NCBI GenBank assembly: GCA_003117195.1
Contig: BDSI01000002.1
Coordinates: forward strand, 899,621-963,620
Source: Eudorina sp. 2006-703-Eu-15
Taxonomy: Eukaryota > Chlorophyta > Chlorophyceae > Chlamydomonadales > Volvocaceae
DNA: 64,000 bases
Direction of reading: 5' to 3'
Shown here: in pieces, positions 57,931-64,000 of the stretch
Position numbering within the stretch: the first letter of the stretch is position 1
Layout of the letters: each line of letters opens with the position of its first letter
Translations under genes and position numbers: made by a program
The notes under the pieces: model-generated
Seen by the model: the letters and a program-made list of their open reading frames with translations, nothing else
Databases searched by the model: none
Told to the model about the DNA's origin: nothing

Positions 57931-60900
57931 ATGATGATTACGCATCGCCAAATCCGCTTTCATGGTGGGCAGAATATTGGGCTAAACAGTCTTAAAAGGA
58001 GCTTGGCATTACAAATGCCAGCTTCTCAGCCGGTCCGACGCCATCAGTCAAGGGTAAGGTCCCGAACCTCCCCAAACGCATCGTGTCCAAGCAATGATGC
58101 GAATGTTCAGATGGGGTGTCAGCACCTGGGGACTTGAGATCACTGCATTCTAACACGCTCACAACCACACAGGGTGTCAGCACTTGCCGTGCACAGAAGA
58201 CCGCCCAATTCCCCGCGAGCTTGCAGAAGATTGTCGGGGCTTTTCAAATGGTGCCGGATCCCATGGCCAGGTAAGTTGAGCAATCTCACATGCTTGAACA
58301 GTCACCTGGCACGGGGCAGACCGCAACCGCGCCTCTCCAACCTCCTCTCTGTCCTGTTCAGATACAAGCAGCTGTTGTTCTTCGCCACAAAGCTGGCCCC
58401 AATGCCCGATGAGGACCATATCCCGGGGAACAAAGTGGAGGGTTGCGTCTCACAGGTGGGCGAGTGACACGCGCAGGGCATGCCATTGCCGTGCTGTAGA
58501 GGGTGCGGCGCTTGCGGCGGCGACGGGGATGGTGTTGGATAGTGTAACGGCAGTCGCTGCTGCTGCGGCGACTGCAGCGGCTAATATGATGCCAGATAGG
58601 TCAGCCGCTACAACGGCATGTCAGAGATGAGTAGGGGTGACGCTGCAGGTGGCAAACCGGCAAGTTAGCAGTTCGTTGGAACAATTGGCCCAAGACCACC
58701 CGTGGCACAGGAAATACCGAAGCAACTCCGCAGCCGCCGCCCCACTTCATTCATAACCGTAGACGGCAGGGCTGATCACAGACCGATGCGAGGATGGCTT
58801 ACGGAAACCTGGAAGCGATTCGGGATTTAAACTCCGGGATGGTTTTGCGAAATGTTCGTTGGGGCCGTCGGGGACCTGATTCACGATGTCAGCCAGCCAG
58901 GGCGGCGAATGGTGGTCAGGAAGGAGGCAGCGGATCGGGGCGACGGCCGGGATCAAGGTGGCTACGAATTGGGTTGAGCGCTTGACGGCGGCGCCGGGGA
59001 ATCACACGCCCGCGGCCCGAACCTCCGCGGTGGCTCGGTCTCGGCTGGGATGATGATGACCATTGTCTCTGTCATGGCACCGGGCCGTAGCTTGTCCGGG
59101 TCGCGTTTCAGGAGCTTGGACGATATCCTGCGCACCCGCGGCAGGTGTGGGTGGTTCCGGAGCTACGGGCGGATGGCAAGATCTACTGGCGGGCGGATTC
59201 GGACTCTCAGCTGACCAAGGTACGACGACAAAGGCCAGAGTGCAGGGCTGCTCGGGCTGTTATCGGGGTTGCTGCGTTGTTGGTCACAGCCCAGGGGCAC
59301 CTGACAGGGTTTGGACAGACAGCGAGCAATGGGGCGGGCAGGATCGCCTGCTGTGCGCATCGGCACCTCGGCAAGCTGCGCCGCGCCTTGTGTGCGAGCC
59401 CTTGGAATGCTGCGTTGGAAGGGTGTGTCTACGCGGTCGACGCGGACACACGCGCTGGCCCTGCCCCCTCCAGTGTATCTTGGCGTGCCTCCGCCGCCTT
59501 GGGCCGGGGCTCGGTGAGCCAGGCTCCGGCGGGGGGTTGATTCGTCGTTCCGCCGTCCAGTTGTTCATGATCATGATCATCATCGTCATTATAATCATCA
59601 TCATCATCACCATCATCATCACCATCATCATCACCATCATGAGGGCTTATGGTTCCGCGTTGTGACGTCGCAGGGTCTGGCAGCGCTGCTGGTGACCGGC
59701 CTCAGCGGCTGTACCCCTGCGGAGATCCTGTCCGTGCAGCCCACCTTCATTGAGATGCTGGGCCTGAAGCAGAGCCTCACCCCCAGCCGCAACAACGGCT
59801 TCCTGAACATGTTCCGGATGATGCAGCGGAAGACCCTTGAGCTGGTGGCGGCGTCGGCGCGGGAAGGCGGCGCAACCGCTGGCGAGGCACCGGCCACAGC
59901 CGAAGCGGCGTCGCCGGCCGCCGGGGAGACAGAGGTAGGGTAGGGCTGCTTTCCGTGGAGCCGGACTTGGGTTTTTGGCTCGATTGCCGTGTCGCTGGAA
60001 GGGCTCGGCGCCTCAGCCCAGGGCTGTTTGTCAGCTACGTGTTTGTGGATGAACGAACTGACAGGTTTGCGTGTGCGTGTTGTGGATGGGGTATGTGCGC
60101 GTGTGTGTACCTCTCTTCGCTTGCCTCGACCACCCGCGAGCCGGCCCTGCGATGTGATTCCGGCTCGGGACACTCTTGATCGCGACGGTTGCTCACGGCC
60201 TGCGGGAGCACTCCTGGGCCACGAGCGGAGGTAACGCAGGACTGAGGGGTGATAAACAAAGAGAAACCCCCAACCCAGAGGGGAACCTGGACTCGGGAGG
60301 TAACGCGGCCCCCGCCTGGCGGACGGCCCCGCCCTCGGTTCATGCCACACGCAGGCCACAACATCACCCGCCGCAGCCAGCAGCAATGGAACCGGCGCTC
60401 CGAACGGCGCCCCGGCGGCGCCCGCACCCGCAGCGGGCCCTAGCAGCACGACGCCTGTGGAGGACGGCATGCGACGCAAGCTGACGGAGGCGCTGCAGCC
60501 CAGGATCCTGAACATTCAGAACGACAGCGCGCAGCACGCGGGCCACGCGGGTGCCATGGCAGCGCGGCACGGCAAGGCGGGGGAGTCGGGCGAGACGCAT
60601 TTTCGAGTGGAGGTGGTTTCGGACGTGTTTGAGGGTATGACCCAGGTCAAGCGTCAGCGGATGATCTACCAGGTACGACGGGGCGGCGGAGGGCGGGGCA
60701 GGGCGGGTGTTAATGGCTGCGGCGGCAGCAACGGTGGCGCCTGGTTGCTGCAGCCGTGAGGGCGGGGCGCCACCCGACTGTGCGGCCTACACGTTTCGCA
60801 ATACGACGTCTGACGCCCGGCGTCCCGGCAAGCGTCCCTGCGCGGATTCGTGTCGCGGCTGGTGTTCATGTCAGCATGTCTTGATATGTACCATCACTGT

Positions 60901-61268
60901 CCGTCACATCTCAGTTGAGGAGTTGGCCGGGAGGACCCCAGGGGCCGTCAGCAGCCATAGCTCTGCTGTCCGTGTTTGAATGTCCGCCGGGAGCCGAAAG
61001 CATTCATCCACATCCATTGACGGTAGCGCTGCCCCGCCTGGCGGCGCGCCCACACGGACTGTCCTCCTGCCTCGCTTCCGTGCACGGCTCATTGCGAGAT
61101 GGTTCTGGACGATTTCATTGAGCTACGGCATGATGCCCCCCCCCTGTGGCTTCCACCGCCGGGCCGCCCCTGCAGCTCCTGGAGGAGGAATTCGCGATGG
61201 GGCTGCACGCGCTGTCGCTTGTGACGCGAACACCCGCAGAGGAGGAGAAGGCGGCAGCCACGCGTTGA
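57931..61268 (+). CDS. SUFE1: SUFE1: SufE-BolA fusion, plastid Fe-S cluster assembly
   Basis: Seven exons in phase: 57931-58053, 58173-58270, 58362-58455, 59145-59219, 59674-59934, 60355-60672, 61176-61268 (TGA); 353 aa. The first exon is a basic targeting peptide (MMITHRQIRFHGGQN...), which sets the start. The SufE domain (about 50-185) has FPASLQKIVGAFQMVPDP, VEGCVSQVWVVPE with the sulfur-accepting Cys at 102, and LTPSRNNGFLNMF. An Ala/Pro linker leads to a BolA domain (about 245-353): QHAGH, GETHFRVEVVS, then LLEEEFAMGLHALSLVTRTP. SufE activates and takes persulfide from the cysteine desulfurase of the plastid SUF pathway; the BolA part links to monothiol glutaredoxins. The fusion is the known plant/algal SUFE1 type. 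Confidence 0.92.
59568..59641. repeat. (ATC)n-type microsatellite in a SUFE1 intron
   Basis: ATCATCATC/ACCATCATC units interrupted by GTC and ATAATC, ending about 30 bp before the acceptor of exon 5. Confidence 0.9.
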
Positions 61269-62777
61269 AGCAGCAGGACTGGGGACACCCGAAGGGTCAA
61301 AGCCGCAGCGGCGGAGGCGGTCCAGCAGTGCAGTGCATCCTAACGGGTGCGCCACAGGCAACGGATGGCTGCGGTTTGAAGTTTTGGAGCGACCGAGGAG
61401 GGGCACGAGCTTTCGCATTTTCGCAGCCTGATTGAAATAAGGGGCGCGAGCTTGCTCTCGTGGCGGGGGCAACTGCGCCGAGGGATGGGGAAAGCCGTGG
61501 CGTGAGCGCGAGAGTGACGTTGAGCTAGATGACATGTGTTAGGTCCTACCGGAGGTTGGCATGGCTGCGCCCTGCCGTGGACCGGTTGGCGGGGGAGATT
61601 CGGAGAAGGGGGTTTTCCAACCGGCGACTCGGCACGGTGGTACATATGAACCGGCTTTTGCCCCCTCTGGCCGGGCTGTCAGGCGGTTGCGTGCAGGACG
61701 AGCAGCGCGACCTCAGGTCGGGACGAGTGACGGACGCGTGGCGTCTTCGTGCAGAGCAGCGGAGCGCATGGAAGCCATCAGTGTGTGTCACCACTGTCAC
61801 CGATGACCCAAGGGGTTGAAAAGAAAACGGCCCAGACACACCCACGGGGTCCAATGTAGTTTCAACAACAACAACAGTAATATTAGTAATGAAATGGTCC
61901 GCGTCGCGGGTCAAGAGCTGGGGTCTGCGGGGGAAACGGGGGAAAGCGGTCATGTGCCCGATCTGGGCTTGGCGCATGCGTTATAAAGGATATCCCACGA
62001 TGCGGTGCAAGTGTGGGGCGCGCTGGGCTGCTCTGTGCACGATTTACACCTCGGTTGGACGTTCTGGAAAGGTCCGCATCTGCAGTTCCGCGACTCGGCC
62101 TGACGGCCACGCGGTGTCGAAGGCCGCCATCCAGACATAAGAGGCCAAACAAGGGGGGCCAGGTCGTCATAGTGAGTCGTCGGCTTGAGAACCTGTCCAA
62201 ACCTAGCTGGCCGGAATCAGTGAGATGTCCCTCGCGTCAGCACGACAAGGAGCCCTGAACCCCAACGCCCAACTCCCGAAGCCCGCGACGCCGCCGCCGT
62301 GCAGCCACCTGATAGCAAGCCAATGGCAGCGCCCCGTGCCGCACGCATCCACGTATTGCATGGCCGCCGTGCAGCCACCTGATAGCAAGCCAATGGCAGC
62401 GCCCCGTGCCGCACGCATCCACGTATCGGACATCCACATGTGATGTGTCCAACAGCTTCAAACCGCAAATCGGCGTTGAGTACGGTACCAGACAAGCCTC
62501 GCGCTGTCGCTGGATCCCCACGCAACACGCCCGCTCCCCCGCATCCCGACCGGTGCCGTACTCTCTACGGAGAGAAGCACCGTCACGACATCTCGTGCTG
62601 CCTCTCCAGCGGCCGTGGAGCACTGCCTCATCTCCGCCGCGCCTCCGGCGCTGCTGCCCAGCCTCGCAAGCCGCTCGTCAAACCTCCCTCACAACCCACC
62701 GCCGATGGTCCCCTCCAACCCTAGACCCCAACACCCGCTCGATGCGCCGCGAACTGCGCATCGGGCGCGGCACGTGC
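61269..62777. other. Intergenic region between convergent SUFE1 and cyclophilin genes
   Basis: No TGTAA was found on either strand close to the two stop codons. The stretch holds a 64-bp tandem duplication (see 62293-62426) and overlapping frames without family support. Confidence 0.4.
62293..62426. repeat. 64-bp tandem duplication
   Basis: 62293-62356 and 62363-62426 are identical by eye, separated by TGCATG. The duplication looks recent. Confidence 0.9.
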
Positions 62778-63760
62778 TCACGACGCTCCCGTCTCGTCCA
62801 CCGTGTCCAGCACCGTGATGTTGAGGATCTTGATGTCCTCGAAGGGCTTGTCGTCCTTGTTGCAGCGCACCTTCTCGATGGCGGTGACGACGTCCATGCC
62901 GCGCACCACCCGCCCGAACACGGTGTGCTTGTTGTCCAGCCAGGGGGTGGGCACCGTCGTGACGAAGAACCTGAGGCGGTCGGGTCGCGCGACGGGGAGA
63001 GGATGGAACCGGTGAGGATACAGCCGGAGAGGATGGAACCGGTGAGGATACAGCCGGAGAGGATGGAACCGGTGAGGATGGAACCGGAGGTTCCGATGGA
63101 CTTGTGAGGAACTGTGGTAGTGGTGTGTGTGGGCCGTCGCGGGACGGACGGAAGGGATAGGGCGGGACGGGGCGGGACGGGATGCGGGTGGAACACGTGG
63201 ACCTGGCTGACCAGGTCCGATGCTGGTCCCCACACTGCGCGTGTGTGCGAGCGCTTCCGTCGCACTTATGTGGTCATTCGGATGACGTCACAGGGCTTCC
63301 GCCGCCGTGCACCGTATCAGCACGCGGAATCAGCTTGCCGGCGTCCTCTATCGGTTAGCTACGTCGGGACAAAGGAAGCAAAACGCAAAACGCGCCGAAG
63401 GACGGGGACGCTGACAGGCGGACAGGGCGGTTCTCCGGGTTCGGTCGGGAGCGGCGCGAGGGCTCTGCGGTGGTGGTTTCGCCGGCGTTCAGAAATCACG
63501 ACCCCGAGCGGACAGGAGTCAAGGCGCAGGTCAAGGTCCGCGGCGGAGCGAACATGCGCCCGGATGATATCATATGACCACTTGACCAGGCGGCAGCGCG
63601 ACGCCAAGCGCCCAGCACGGCACCGGCACTCACTGGCTGCCGTTGGTGTTGGCCCCCGCGTTGGCCATGGACAGGATGCCGGGCCGGTCGTGACGCAGTG
63701 CCTTGTGGAACTCGTCCTCGAACTCGCCGCCCCAGATGGACTCGCCGCCCGTGCCATCGC
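62778..63760 (-). CDS. PPWD1: PPWD1/CYP71-type cyclophilin, 3' part (partial gene)
   Basis: Two minus-strand exons join in phase: 63760-63634 (acceptor CCCCAG, donor CA|GTGAGT) and 62970-62778 (TGA). They encode [57 protein letters not shown] and [11 protein letters not shown]. This is the C-terminal half of a cyclophilin peptidyl-prolyl isomerase domain, including the GSQFF and HTVFG active-site segments. [13 protein letters not shown] and [13 protein letters not shown] favour the spliceosomal WD-repeat cyclophilin PPWD1 (Arabidopsis CYP71) over single-domain cyclophilins. The WD repeats, if present, and the rest of the domain lie beyond the window. The intron holds a 30-bp minisatellite. 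Confidence 0.78.
62996..63080. repeat. 30-bp minisatellite in the cyclophilin intron
   Basis: The 30-bp unit (GGATGGAACCGGTGAGGATA plus CAGCCGGAGA) is present at 63001 and 63031 with a partial third copy from 63061. Confidence 0.92.
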
Positions 63761-64000
63761 CTGGGGGGCGGGCGCCAGTGACGGGGCCAGCGATTCTGCC
63801 GGTCACGCTCAGTCAAGGGATGCAGGTCAGAGTCTTCCCCTTAGGCAACACCGCACGCCATGTCCCAAGCTGCCCCTGGCCCTGGCCCTGAACCAAACCC
63901 TAGTGAGCTAATGCGCCAATCATTGCATGGCGTAGGCCCCGGCCCAGCAGTGTTAGCACGCAGGTACGGTGTGCCGCCGACGCCGGGGTATGGTGAGGCC
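63761..64000. other. Intron sequence of the cyclophilin gene
   Basis: Upstream of the exon acceptor at 63761 the minus strand shows no cyclophilin-like segment to the window edge, so this is taken as intron. Confidence 0.4.

Overview
The window is nuclear DNA of a green alga, most likely a volvocine/chlamydomonadalean species. The reasons are: very GC-rich exons with Ala/Gly/Pro/Gln homopolymer runs, many short GT-AG introns, TGTAA polyadenylation signals behind several genes, plastid-type Fe-S genes beside cilium genes, and long simple repeats. No prokaryotic operon, CRISPR array, rRNA or convincing tRNA was seen. Gene models were built by joining exons by eye, using splice sites, reading-frame phase and family similarity. 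All exon coordinates are inferences and no alignment was run.

Layout: (1) 158-1014 (+) 3' part of an organellar ribosomal protein bL9 gene; (2) 1511-1962 (-) CFAP141, a doublet-microtubule inner protein; (3) 2530-11262 (+) an 11-exon eIF4B-like gene with an RRM, one GC-AG intron and large low-complexity exons; (4) about 14221-17771 (+) an unrecognised gene with 12- and 22-nt microexons, whose last intron carries two nested hAT transposons, each with 18-bp terminal repeats and a perfect 8-bp target duplication; (5) 17.8-19.4 kb, an AT-richer transposon graveyard; (6) 19398-23860 (+) a degenerate TKL-type protein kinase (probable pseudokinase); (7) 23.9-29.4 kb, mostly intergenic repeats with unresolved traces of coding sequence; (8) 29482-32703 (+) a secreted/membrane TPM-domain protein fused to a RING finger, the RING being interrupted by a 375-nt in-frame segment that has splice sites at both ends; (9) 34965-42861 (-) an 8-exon secreted protein of the TTHB210-like/DUF5602 type with a 24-nt microexon; (10) 42.9-50.5 kb, weak candidates only; (11) 50512-56914 (-) a CFAP20DC homologue; (12) 57931-61268 (+) SUFE1, a SufE-BolA fusion; (13) 62778-63760 (-) the 3' part of a PPWD1/CYP71-like cyclophilin.

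Functions are those of a typical algal housekeeping neighbourhood: translation (bL9, eIF4B), cilium (CFAP141, CFAP20DC), plastid Fe-S assembly (SUFE1), splicing-associated cyclophilin, and signalling or ubiquitin (pseudokinase, TPM-RING). Two head-to-head pairs share short intergenic regions (CFAP141/eIF4B, 567 bp; CFAP20DC/SUFE1, 1016 bp). The least expected items are the nested hAT pair, the removable RING insertion, the algal TTHB210-like gene and a long intronic hairpin.
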